This document shows positions 8,621 through 19,881 of a stretch of DNA of 64,000 nucleotides, piece by piece; position 1 is the first letter of the stretch, and each line of letters starts with the position of its first letter. The notes beneath the pieces were generated by a model. It saw only the letters and a program-made list of their open reading frames with translations. It had not been told where the DNA came from and ran no database searches. This stretch comes from Setomelanomma holmii (Eukaryota > Ascomycota > Dothideomycetes > Pleosporales > Phaeosphaeriaceae), in contig ML978196.1 in assembly GCA_010015745.1 (NCBI GenBank), positions 1 through 64,000 of the forward strand, written 5' to 3'. The position numbers and the translations under genes were made by a program.

Positions 8621-11175
8621 CTAGGGCAAGGTGGGGATTGACTGGACCCAGGGTGGTACCCCCCAACCACTTTCTTGCTGGAGCTTGGCGTAAGTCGAGC
8701 GGACCCAATTAGCCTTTGCAACAATTTCCAGAACAGTGAAGTCGCGCAAGGGACCGCGTGAGCGACAGTAGGTTTCGAAGATATCATGGAAAACGCGTGG
8801 ACCTGTTCGGCTCATCAGCATACGTCTGGGTCTCAATAGAGAACAGTGTAAACCCACCAGCAAACGTCTGCAAGCCATCAAGCAAGGCAGTCTGTTGTTC
8901 ATCTGACCACTGGACCTCCTCAGTCACGGAAGACGCCCAGCGTAACGGAGGTGTGGTACGACTCTTGAAGACAGGTAGACGCTCGAATTGAAGGCCATTC
9001 GCATCCTTTTCTTCCAGATCTTCGCGCTTGATGACCAGCCGCTTCCGTCTATGTGGATTCGACTCGCACTGCATGCGCTTGATGTGCAGTTCCTGCCAGC
9101 GTTTCCATCTCTCGGTCTTCGCTGCAAGAATGTCCGCTTGCCTCAACAACTCATGCTCTTCCTCTTCTTGCTTGATCTGGATGTGGTCAAGCTTCTGGCG
9201 ACTTTGCTCCCTACTCTCAATCAAGGCAAGCCGCTTACTAAAAGTCCTCTCCACAGCTCGCAGTGGTGCAATAAGTTCGGAGTCGACATCTTTTATGATT
9301 CTATCACCTTTGTAGCGTTGCGGAACAGCGACCTTCCAGCTCGCTACTGTGTCCTTGAGCGCAAGGATATCGCGGATTAGGGGCACTAGCAGACGCAATG
9401 CCTCAAGCGATGTGGTCATGTCCCCAGTGCTGGTTGCCAAACACCGATGCAATGACTGTAGGACTTCGGCAAGAGAGCGGAACCCATAAGCATATATGTC
9501 ACTCTTCAGCGAGCGATGATCTTGTTCGCTCGATTCGGCGACCCTTTTCAGCACTTCCCGGACATGCTCCACGTTTTCGCCAATTTCCTCCGAAGTAAGA
9601 TCGGCGTCCAGCAGCAAGTTATGTGTGTTGTCGCATATACGCTTGATGCTGACACCTAGGTCAGTTTCACAGCTCCCTGTTCGCTCCTCGAGTTCGAGAA
9701 ATTGAAAGATGTCGTCGAGATCACCTGGAGACTGAGTCGTCCTGTTCGTCGCGCGGGACGCCTGTGCACTCTCTGCATCGTCGTCGTCAACTTGTGACGT
9801 GCCGGAAGATTCTCTTTGCGAGCCCACTGGGGGCTGTGTAGATCGTCGGGCCCACGCATGTTGTTTGGAACTACTTTCGGCAGAGGTTGTGCTCTGCTTG
9901 ACATGCTGGTTATTTCGTTGTGTTCGTCTCCCACTCGCGGCTCGTGTCCCTGCCGGACTTCTCGAGCTGGCCACATGTTCTTCCGGAACACGTCGTGGCT
10001 CGGTAATAGCATGTTGCTGCCTAGTAGCTCTCTGAATCTGGCTCCTGCTTACGGAAGCTTGAACACCGTCACTCGTTCTGGTCCCCGGCCTGCGTGCTCG
10101 GCCTCCTCGTGCTGAAGTTGGCGCAGCTCGGATCTGCTTCTTGGTAGACCTGGTGGGCTGGCCACCATCGTCGTGATGACTCTCAGACTTCCTCTTCACG
10201 CCCTGGCGTGCATTTTGATCAATGTCCTGAGCACCCCCATCGCCTAGCCTTCCGTTGGCGGCGTGACTGGAACAATGTGCCGACCCTTCCAAGCTGGGTG
10301 CACGACACTGCGCGATGTCTCCAGCGTGGTGCACCATATACTGGCACCGGGTGGAGGCCAATTTTCGATGATGAATATGACATCGGAGGCCGTGCTCGGT
10401 GTTCTTGGTGCCGGCTTTGTGACATTGCTCGTACCTCGGACCTTGTGGCTTGGTAGACTTGTATGAGACCATAGTACATCTTGGGGCGCCGTTGGGTAGC
10501 TGCTCCTCGACGTGCACATCTTGAGGCCGAGACTGCTCGTGGCCCTGATCTTCTCTGATCACCGTGCCATCTGAGCCTTGACCAATTTTGGGTGGGGAAG
10601 AGGGCAGAGGCGATTCTGGTGTGGTTGCTTCTTTCTCAATGTCGTCGTGACTCTCTGGTCGCGGAAGCTCTGAAGACGCCACTTGGCTATCGCTAGGGTG
10701 CGCATCTGCCACCCTCCGCTTCCTGACGACCTTCACGGGCTGCTGATTGACTGTCGCTGGCAGCCTGAAGACATGTTTCTCTGGGCTCTCGGGAAGCTCA
10801 TATATATTCCGCTGTCTTGCGAGGTTCTGCTGCGGCCGTTCCACCGTCAAGCTGGCCCTGGGGAGCTTGCCATTTCCCGCCTTGCGTGGCATCCGAATAG
10901 GACTACTATGGCGGAAATCGATGCGTGCGGCATTCAGTAGGTCGGCACCGAGTACCGCTGATGGCTGTGGGGGCCTCGGTGGAGGTTTCGAGGCGGATGC
11001 GCGCGACTCGGCGAGCAGCTGCTGGGTGGCTGCTTCGGCATCTGTGGACGTGTGGGACGACGGCGATGGAGGCGAGAGATGGTATGTCACTGCGCCATGT
11101 TGTGTTAGACTGAGAGCAAGCCAGAGTAAACGTGCACGTACAGCCTTTCCGCGGCGGCTGCTTCAGTCGCGCCAT
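8621..11175 (-). CDS. Cysteine-rich nuclear protein, C3Hc3H-like zinc motifs
   Basis: Proposed exons are 11142-11175, 8858-11089 and 8621-8802, giving 815 aa. Intron 1 (GTACGT...CTAAC...CAG, 52 nt) moves the start to MARLKQPPRKG; intron 2 (55 nt, 8803-8857) leads to an exon beginning GPRVFHDIFETYC. Most of the protein is disordered and rich in Ser, Arg and Gln. At about residues 225-300 there are two Cys/His units, the second reading RCQYMVHHAGDIAQCRAPSL then EGSAHCSSHA (C-x12-C-x9-C-x2-H). This pattern resembles zf-C3Hc3H domains of chromatin-complex subunits; the assignment is inference. A charged helical segment follows (QEEEEHELLRQADILAAKTE), then a C-terminal domain (residues ~745-815) that I do not recognise. 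A nuclear role is likely but unproven. Confidence 0.7.
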
Positions 11176-11370
11176 CGTGTTTGCGTCCTACACGCGAGCT
11201 GCAGCATTGAGTGAATGACACGCGATGTACCCGCAATGACGGGGAGGTGCTGCTTTCCCCGCGCCTGGACATTATTGGGAAGGCTGGTAAGGCTGAGCTT
11301 AGCGCGCATTCTCAAGAAACGCTAAATCACGAAATCACATGGGGACCAACTTCACTACATCCAACCACAC
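11176..11370. promoter_or_regulatory. Divergent promoter, cysteine-rich protein / PTPA
   Basis: A 195-bp interval separates the two divergent start codons, so it must hold both core promoters. No clear TATA box is visible. Confidence 0.55.
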
Positions 11371-12972
11371 ATGATGGCATCACAACGTCCGACGGCTCCT
11401 GCTTTGAAGAAGCTGGATCCTGACCAGCGATGCGGCTTTCTCGTACCCGTGAAGCGGATTCACGGTGGCGAGGACGTCAACTTCTTCCTCGCCAGCCGAG
11501 CCTATGCAGACATTATGACATTCATCTTCCAGCTCAACACAGCGATGCTGCCCAGGAGAAATGCAGACACAGCGAAAGATACAGAGTCGGCAAAAGAGTG
11601 GATCATAAACGATAGAGACGTTTCTCGTCCTCGAATCGTACAAAGCCTTGCCAAGCTTCTCCAGGACCTTACAGCCATTATTGAAGAAGTACCGCCAGAT
11701 CCAGGACCCCGCAGATTCGGCAACGTGAGCTTCAGAAAGTGGTACGATATCGTCAAAGAGAGAGTAACAGAACTTCTCGGCAAATTTATATCTCGCGAGA
11801 TTCTTGACTTCAAGACCACCTCAGATGTTTCAGCCAGAGGAGAACTAGAGGCCTACCTCATCGGCAGCTTCGGAAGCTCGCAGCGCCTCGATTATGGTAC
11901 TGGACATGAACTCAGCTTTCTCGCCTTCTTAGGCTGTCTGTGGAAGCTGGGTGCGTTTCCAGAATCGAATGACGGAGACTCCGAGCGTGCTATTGTTCTT
12001 GGTATCATAGAGCCCTATCTTGTCCTCGTACGCCGATTGATCCTCACTTATACGCTCGAACCTGCCGGTTCACATGGCGTGTGGGGCCTGGACGATCATG
12101 CCTTCTTACCATATATCTTTGGCAGCGCTCAATTCTCGCCAGCCATCAACACTCCTGCCGACATTGTCACAGAGGGTTCGCTACCGAGCGCGCCTAACCC
12201 AGCTGACGTCGCCAAGGCCAACGCGGTGGAACGCGAGCGAAAGCGCAACATGTATTTTAGCGCCATTGGCTTCATCTACGATGTCAAGAAAGGTCCATTT
12301 TGGGAGCATAGTCCAATATTGTACGACGTCTCAGGAGTGAAGGCTGGTTGGGCGAAGATCAACAAAGTGAGCTAAAGAATTACGGAGAATGCCCTTTCGG
12401 CGTGAAACAGAGCCCACTACTGACGCTCGCAGGGTATGATCAAAATGTACAACGCTGAGGTCCTGTCGAAGTTCCCTGTAGTTCAGCATTTCCCCTTTGG
12501 ATCCATGTTCGCCTGGGAAAAGGATCCAAGTGCAAAGTCCATCCAGGCCAGTGTTCACACTTCCAGCCAGCCTAAGGCTTCAACCGTACCATCCCCCACA
12601 TCATCAACCTCAGCATATTCATCGCCGAGACCCCAACCACAACTGCGTGACCCGCTGGCCGACCCACTGACACCTTCCGCGTCCTCTCATTCGTCACAGC
12701 CCGCGTTGCGCAATCCACTCAAAGGCATGGGCCCAGCAACAACTGCAGCACCTTGGGCAAAGGCTGCGCCAGCCGCAGGACCGAATGTACCTAGTGGTCC
12801 CAATCAGCCCACACGAGCACCCTGGGCGAACAGGACAACAGCACTCCCGCCACCAGGAGGTACTATGGTGGGAACTTCTGCGCCATGGGCAACAGGCAAC
12901 GCTGCCGCTGGCAAGGGAACAGACGCGGAGGCATCTACCAGGGCTCCCTGGGCGGACAAAAAACCACAATAG
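11371..12972 (+). CDS. rrdA: PTPA, phosphotyrosyl phosphatase activator (peptidyl-prolyl isomerase)
   Basis: Exons 11371-12366 and 12433-12972 give 511 aa; the 66-nt intron has GTGAGC and TACTGAC...CAG. The protein matches the PTPA/RRD family, which activates protein phosphatase 2A catalytic subunits and has peptidyl-prolyl isomerase activity. Family landmarks are FRKWYDIVKERV, LDYGTGHELSFLAFLGCLWK, GSHGVWGLDDHAFLPYIFGS and, across the splice, GWAKINKGMIKMYNAEVLSK then FPVVQHFPFGS. The conserved domain covers about residues 20-365. A low-complexity tail follows, with four APWA units. The long tail fits the Rrd1-type paralogue of filamentous fungi better than Rrd2, but that choice is inference. 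Start: the first ATG of an ATGATG pair. Confidence 0.95.
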
Positions 12973-13215
12973 ATGCGCAGATAGTGTCAAGAGAAGCCAG
13001 CGTCATCTGCAATATCATTCACGATAGACTAGTCTGAAGGGAAGCACAGGAGAGGCGTACCATGAGCTGAATACATGGTCTCTCGATCTGACGCTTTCTA
13101 CGACATGCTGTAAGATGCCATTTGAATGAAGCAATATGCCCGCAAATCTCGCATAGATGCGAATGCAGACTCAGAGCTCGGGCTACCCTTGGGCTACACC
13201 CTGACCACCTCGCCT

Positions 13216-15778
13216 TCATGCAACATTCTCCATAAGTCCTGCTCCTATTGTCCTTCCACGCTCTCTCATGACAACCCTCATCCCCTCTTCGATGGGTAGT
13301 TCCCTCTCTAGCACCACCACAACTCTTGCCACTTCACCTGGCCTCACGATCCTCGGTCTTCTCTTTACCACTTCACCCGTGAACTTGTTCAACTTCGCAC
13401 TGAGTGTCCTGATGCTGCCAGGGCTGTTGAGCGTAGACCTGAACACTTCGACCGGGCACGGAAGCACGTGCTCAAAGGCAAGTAGTTTCGAAGAAAATGC
13501 CTTGACGAGCTTGACTGCTGCCTTGGGTGGGCATATAATGTCACCTTGGCGCAGGTGAACTGGATCAATATCTGCAAGATGAAGAGTTGGGATCTGGCCT
13601 GCGACGGCCCAATCTACCGGTTGATCCTGGACCTCGATGGCTTTGATGACAGCAGTTTCGTTGGCTGGCAAGGCAAGTATGACGTCGCCGACCTGAAGGG
13701 TGCCAGAGTCAATGCGCCCAGCTATGCTGAGTGGCGACCGCAAATCACCCCGGAAAACGTCAGCAACCGACAGACGCAGGGCCTTTTCCATGTTCCGTTG
13801 AGGAAGGTCGATGCGTTCCAAAGCTTCGAGTAGTGTCTCCCCAGTATACCAATCTGCAGCGGGATGATCGACTTTCTTGACAACATTCTCGCCCGTGAGA
13901 CCAGCGAGTGGAATGAAGGTGATGCGCTTTTCCGAGAAGCTTGCTTCGGTCAAAAAGGCGGTCATCCGTTTCAAGATCTCGTCGAAACGTGACTTCGACC
14001 ACGCTATGGTATCCATCTTGTTGACCGCTACGATAATATACTGCATGCCCATGCTACGTGCAATCAGAATATGCTCTTTCGTCTGGCCTTTGAGACCTGA
14101 CTCGAAGCTGTTCGTGCTCGCATCAATCACAAGAACCGGAAAATCAGCTTGTGAGGCACCTGATATCATATTCGGAATGAAGTCTTTGTGCCCCGGCGCG
14201 TCTAGTATCGTGAATCGTGTCTCCTCCGTTTCGAAGTAGTTTGTCGCAATATCAACAGTCACTCCACGACTCCGTTCCTCGCTCGTCTCGTCCATGACCC
14301 AGGCAAGAGCAAACGAAGACTTCCCAATTGTCTCCGCCTCTTTCCTCAACTTGTCGATGGAGCGTTGGTCAACAACCTTGAGATCATACAGTAATCGACC
14401 CATCAGTGTGCTTTTGCCATGATCAACGTGACCTGTATGAAGTTAGCGCCGAATCTCTTCCAGTACGCCTCCACGATATTCCGCTGGGAACACTATGGCG
14501 TGACTTAGTCAGGCCGCAGATACGTACCTACAACAACGAAGTTGGCCATACGCTTGAGCTTGCTCTTCTCGAACTCAGCAATTACGTTGAGATTCTTACT
14601 CCTCACACGCGGCTCCTCAGCGACGGCTAGCTTCTCGACTGATTCTGCTAGCTCGTCCCCATTGATATGCTTTTTCTTTTTCGGTGTGATCCCTGTATGA
14701 TTTAGAAGTATTCATCAGAGTTTTGTTTGTGGAGTCAACGCCGGCCACCACCTGCACTTTTGGCCTGGGCCGCGCGGACAACGTCATCTGGACTGGGTGC
14801 TTCGAAAGCTTTCAGGCTATCATCGGCCTTGAGGTTGGCGTACGGCAAGAGTGTTTCGATATTTGGGATGGATGAGCTAGAGGCGCCGCAGAGAGTGGAG
14901 GCGAACGTTGATGCTGTGGCCCGTTGTGCTGGGCTTTCGATGACGATAGCTGGCTGAGGCTCTACAGGCTCATCCTCGGGCGCCTCCCTCGCGGCTTCTG
15001 GTTGAGGCGACGGCGTGCGCTTCCGAGCAGGGTAGCGTCGAGCAGGCTTGTCGATAGTCTGGCCACCGCGAAGACCAGGTGCGGACCCATTGCTCTTCAC
15101 GGTGAGCTTATCGAGCATCGCAATGGCCGCATCTGCATCATTGCTTGAAGCGGCTTTTGCAGCAGCTTCTGCGTCTTCGCGTTCCTTGCGTCGTTTGGCA
15201 GCAAGTGCTGCTAGTTTCGAGCCGCCGAGCAAGCCTCCTCTGTAACGTGGCGGGTCGACGGTGATCAAGCTCAGACGATGATTCGGTACATTGCCCCATG
15301 GAACGTCCCAAAAGAAGTCATCTGCAGCGCACGTTGGCATCGGTCTCGGCGGCAGGCTCAAGGTGACAGGGTGGGCGGACTCCACAATACTAGACTGTGC
15401 GTGAGTGTACTTACCGGTACTGGTGGGAGCCTTCTCTCCTGCTACGGCGGCAGCTTGGTCGAACTTTGACACTATCTTCTCCTTCTTGGGAGTCTCTTTC
15501 GGAACCTGGGCGCCGCCAAGTTTGTTCTTGAGGTAACTCACGCTTTTGGCAACGTCGTAGTAGTAGTGCCATAGCGCCTCTTGTATTTGCACGTCGCTTA
15601 TGCCAGCCTCGAACTCGCCCAGCGCTTCTCGCACGCGTGTTGTGCCTACGCGCATTTGTTCCTTGTCATCTTCCGTTGTGCCCTCCTCTTCCTCCCCTTC
15701 GTAGTAGTCATCGTCATCGTATGCGTCGTCATCGTAATCCACGTTCCGTGTGCGCGAAAAGCCGCTCTTGGGAGGCAT
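13216..15778 (-). CDS. hbs1: Hbs1, ribosome-rescue translational GTPase
   Basis: Exons 15415-15778, 14752-15321, 14528-14692 and 13216-14432 give 771 aa. Hbs1 with Dom34/Pelota dissociates stalled ribosomes in no-go and non-stop decay. The N-terminal HBS1-N region (residues ~1-135: acidic YDDDAYDDDDYYEG, then VQIQEALWHYYYDVAKSVSYL) and the DDFFWDVPW...RGGLLGGSKLAAL segment are typical. GTPase motifs: G1 GHVDHGKST (split by the last intron), G3 DAPGHKDF, G4 NKMD. EF-Tu-like domains 2 and 3 follow. The first intron (15322-15414, GTAAGT...GCAG) is 93 nt and has no stop, so read-through would give a longer ORF; removal restores the DDFF-PW block. The start MPPKSGFSR is the usual Hbs1 N-terminus. 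Confidence 0.95.
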
Positions 15779-16312
15779 AGTTTCCAAAGCTCGGGGGGTG
15801 GTGACGTAGTCGTTGAAATGACCGTGACTAGATTTGTGCGCAGACTGCGAGCTGATGTCGACGGTTTCTGCAAGTCTGTAACAGGCAATGTCTGTGTCTG
15901 GAAGGGATGTGCGGTTGAAGGCCACGTTCGACGTGTGCAAATAAAATGGTGCTCATAGGTCAGGACTCAGGTACTATGGTTGATGTGTGGTTAGTGGGGC
16001 AAAAAACGCGCTACCAGAGAGCTACTTGGACAGCATGATTTCAACAGAGCAATGAACATAATACGCAGATATCGATTGATTGCCAGAACACCGAGCCCGT
16101 ATCTCAGCCATCAATAACCACCTCGTTCGAACGCTCATAAAGTGCACAGCAATGGGTATAGTATTAGTGTTGATGAAAAGCAGAGATGCAGCAAAAAACA
16201 TGCGAGAAACGCCTCAGCCTGCATGCTCTGCGTGGTCGTAAACAGAGCCCACGCGCTTCGCTATCCAACGTCGTCTTCGACATGTTCGCAGCATAGCTAT
16301 ACTGGACATGGC
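15779..16312. other. Intergenic, hbs1 5' flank
   Basis: Holds the upstream region of hbs1 and the 3' flank of the next minus-strand gene. The open frame continues upstream of the chosen hbs1 start to about 15940, but no better ATG or family match is found there. Confidence 0.5.
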
Positions 16313-17443
16313 CTATTTTTCTGCAGTGGTTGGCTGCGCAGCGGTGGTGGTCGTGGTCGCAGGAGCGGCAGGAGTTGGTGCGGGAGCAGCGGGCTGCTCT
16401 TCCTTGGGCTCAGCAGCGAAGGGGTCGTCGCTCAGCGGACCGCTAGTTGCGCTCATGCCAGCCGCTGGCTTGGACGCAGGGATCTCGGGCAAACCTAGCG
16501 GTGCTGCGGCCTTGGGTGGCGCAGCAGTCTCGGTAGTCGTGGCAGGAGCCTCTGTGGGCTTCGCCCCGACGCTCTTGGGAGCTTCGGTGGAGGGCGTCTG
16601 CGCTGAGGTAGCCTCGGGAGGGGCAGGCGCAACGGCGCCGGCTGGTTCGGGTGCTGAAGCAGGAATCGTCAGTCTATGGGCATGTCTAGGGTGCAGTAGG
16701 AATCGTCATGCGCATCGCGCGAGGAGAGGGAGGCGGGGAAAGCGTCTAGCGGACTGCTGACGAGACCACAGTCAATGGAGCTGCTCCAGCCTGCCTGAGG
16801 CTCTCAAGCGCCATCGTGAGCCATCTTCGCCGCCGCTTTTGGATAGCTGCAGATCTGAGGTTGAACAAGCAGTGGACCTACTCTGCGTTGCCTTCTTCAC
16901 CTCAGCGAGGGCGGCGACCTCATCCTTGTTCGCCTCGCCCTTCGCGGGAGCTGACTCTGGAGCCGCCACGGGCTCAGCGGGCGCAGGCGGACTGGCCAGA
17001 GTCTGAGATTCGGTCTTCGCAGGCTCTGGAGCCGCGGCCGGAGCAGGTGTCGCAGGAGTCGTCTCGGAGGGCTTTGCCTGGGCGACTGAAGGCGTGTCGG
17101 CGGTCGCAGTCGGCTTGGGTTCCTCTTTCTTGGACTTCTTCTTGAACAGGCTCTTGAAAGCCTTCTTCATCTGATCCATGGCGTCCGGTGCTATTATACG
17201 AACTCTGTCAGAAGCAATGTACTCTCAAAGAATGCGCATGTGTCATTGTGATGCGAGGGCGGTTTGGGAAGTGTTCGAAGTGTTGGTGCTGTGATGTTGT
17301 TGTTTATGTTGAGAGGCAGCGAGCAACCAGATCGGGCAGACGCGTTGGCAGCTCGTGCAACCACACAGGCGCGAGACTTGAAGCTCGGCCTTGACAATAG
17401 CAAATAGGTCTCATGGTGAGCGCAACTTACGAACTCCAGGCAT
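16313..17443 (-). CDS. Small Ala/Pro-rich protein with basic amphipathic N-terminus
   Basis: Proposed exons are 17431-17443, 16882-17190 and 16313-16653, 220 aa. The first coding exon is only 13 nt (MPGV plus one base), followed by a 240-nt intron from GTAAGT to TATAATAG. It is chosen because its ATG has a strong context (GCCACCATG) and splicing joins it in frame to DAMDQMKKAFKSLF. The alternative is to start at the ATG at 17179 (212 aa). The second intron (228 nt) has a CTGAC branch and TTCAG acceptor. The N-terminus has a lysine-rich helix (MKKAFKSLFKKKSKK); the rest is almost entirely Ala, Pro, Thr and Glu, ending in SGPLSDDPFAAEP then a Pro/Ala/Thr tail. No family is recognised; a membrane-associating helix with a disordered tail is a guess. 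Confidence 0.65.
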
Positions 17444-17664
17444 GGTGGCGGCTTGCTACACTCGGCGGTGTGAATGCGAGTTACTACGATCCTACAGACG
17501 CGCACACGGAGTACTGTCAAAAGGAATTCCTGGGTAGAACAGGAAGGCGCGAGCTGAGCGTGGAAGGAGCGTGGTGGTGAAGATGCGAGGAGCAACCTGA
17601 GTCGAGGAAGCTGTCCTGTATTCGAGACCAACCACGTCGAGCCCCCAGCTCCCCCCACACGCAC

Positions 17665-17670
17665 TATATA
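17665..17670 (-). promoter_or_regulatory. TATA-like element
   Basis: TATATA on the minus strand, about 222 bp upstream of the proposed start at 17443. It is a candidate core promoter for the Ala/Pro-rich gene; no other signal is placed. Confidence 0.3.
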
Positions 17671-18013
17671 TGGGCGAAATTAGCGGCCGCTGGTGCCGCC
17701 TTGCTGTGCATTTGGTTTGACACTTGTATTTCAGCATCCACGCATGCTTCTGACTGGACAACTGGAGTAGTACAATCGGCGGAGACCAGACAACATCTAT
17801 CGCTAGCTTTGATCGTGGTATTGATGCAAGAGCGCTCACTTCACATTCTGCAGGTTGCATGGAGTTCGAGATGCTTCGCAATCTCTTCCTAGAATATGAT
17901 CGTAAATGCACCACGCGCTAATATGAAACAGGTAGCATAATAAGGCCTCCCGAAAATTTACGAGATAGGACGACTCCTATTCGAAGTACATCTGCAACAC
18001 GACCCTTACCGTG
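17671..18013. other. Intergenic between divergent genes
   Basis: Lies upstream of the P450 and of the Ala/Pro-rich gene. Short frames on both strands show no resemblance to known proteins. Confidence 0.5.
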
Positions 18014-19769
18014 ATGACCCTCCGGAATATGATGAATTGGAACGACAGCGAAGTCGGAATACTGGCTGGACTAAAGCATCATATATTATTCCAAGTTTGT
18101 GTTGCTTTCGTCGCGGTCTGCGTGTGCACTCGCATCCTGTCATCTCAATGGTTCCAGCAGATCAAACATAGTAGGGCGACCAACGTCACGCCGCCGACAT
18201 TGCCCTACTGGATACCATTTCTACGACATGCCCTCCAAATGGCCTGGGATACTCAACGCTTCACTGCGAGGGTTTTGTAAGAGCATACGCCACACGCTGG
18301 CTGTCTTATCACATCGCATGATGAGCTAATTCGATGGTCGTAGAAACAAATATGGTGATGGAACACCGTTCTTCATCAATGCAGCAGGACGGAAGATTTT
18401 GGTTCTGCTAGACTCTGCTCAGATCAAACGCGTGATGGCAGCTTCGAAAGAGCTGGATCCCAACCCGTTCATTCATGAGATGATCCTTGGCCAGATGCTT
18501 GGAAGCCCAGAGGAGACCATCGAGTTCTATAAGAACGATGATGGCCAGATGGACCACGTCCAGATGAAACACATTCGGCAGTGGGTCACAGGTACTTCAC
18601 TCATCTCCATGAGCAAGAAGGTGTACGAGCGCCTGAATGTCAACATTGGCAAGGAAGTCTTGCAGAACAGTGATGCAGAGTGGCTGGAGATACCGGACCT
18701 CTTCGCGTTCGTGCAGGACCATGTGACCGTGGCAATCACTGAAACAACTATGGGTACTGATATTACCGAGCAATATCCCAAGATGACCGAGGACCAGTGG
18801 ACGTTCATGGACAGATCAATTGAAATGGTGACGGGCCTGCCTCGCTTCATTATACCTACAGCGTACAATGCTAGAGACAGGCTGCTCGAGAGTATTAAGA
18901 AGTGGAGTCGAAAGTCGGAAGCCCTTCGTACTGCAGGCAAGGCTGATCCATTTTGGGATGCCAGTGCAGGATCAGGCTTGATGCAAGAGCGACAGGAAAG
19001 GTATGCCAAGAGTGACGGCTTCAACGAAGATGCAAGAGCTTCCCAGGTTCTTGGTTTGCTATTTGGGTAAGTGATGCCTTCTTCTCGCTCGATATCCTGC
19101 TGACAGGATTTCCGAAGCGTCAATAGTCTTACCCCGCCTATGACCTTTTGGTATCTCTTTGAAACCCTCCGCGACCCGTCACTTTTCCAAAAAGTCTCCA
19201 CCGAGATTCGAAACCACTTTGATGCCAAGACGTCTTCATATGATTTCATGCAACTCACAGTCCGACCCATCCTGCAGTCCTTGCATGCAGAGACAACGAG
19301 ATTCTATTCTTCCAACGTCGCTGTCCGCGTTGTGACGTCCCCTGCTTTCGCTCTGGACGACAAATACACAATCACAAAAGGCACAACGCTCTTCATCTAC
19401 AACAAGTTCGCTGGCCTCTTCACTCCTGGATGGCACGACGCTAGGCCACACACCACTACCAAGCCCCTTGACACGTTCTGGGCAGAGAGATTTCTACACT
19501 CTCGTGAAGGTAAGCGTGAGCGTTTCATGGATGCTGGACTTGGTGGAAGCTGGACATCATTTGGTGGTGGCGAGCACAAATGTCCTGGCCGGCACTTTGC
19601 GAGAAACATTGGCATTGTTGGGCTTGCGGTATTGCTGGGTAATTTCGAATGTGACTTGAGCATTACGGAAAGTTTGGATGATTTCGTCCCGAAGATCAGG
19701 GAGACGGCTTTCGGGAAGATGGAACCGACCCGCAAGGTCACAGCAAGATTAAGGAGACGGCAAAGGTGA
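18014..19769 (+). CDS. Cytochrome P450, membrane-anchored
   Basis: Exons 18014-18276, 18344-19066 and 19127-19769 give 542 aa; introns of 67 and 60 nt have GTAAGA and GTAAGT donors. The likely ER anchor is at residues ~21-42 (HHILFQVCVAFVAVCVCTRI). The K-helix ExxR motif is AETTR, and the haem-binding loop is FGGGEHKCPGR with Cys481 as the expected axial ligand. The I-helix region, immediately after the second splice, reads GLLFGLTPPMTFWYLF instead of the usual AGxDTT, as in the CYP7/CYP8 group. Substrate cannot be told from sequence; sterol- or lipid-type oxidations are known for that group but this is inference. The start is the ATG at 18014; the codon before it in frame is GTG. It converges on a flavoprotein gene 113 bp away. 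Confidence 0.93.
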
Positions 19770-19881
19770 CCTCTCGGATTGCGAGAAAATGACAGAACGG
19801 CAGACTGCTTCAATCACGTCATTCAGAAGAACGCGCATTGCACGACATGATAGATTAGCTAGATTACAAGAGATGTCCGCA

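Noticed and set aside
16308..16760. 150-aa plus-strand Ala/Gly/Val-rich ORF
   Set aside because: It is the antisense shadow of the Ala/Pro-rich exon 2 on the minus strand.
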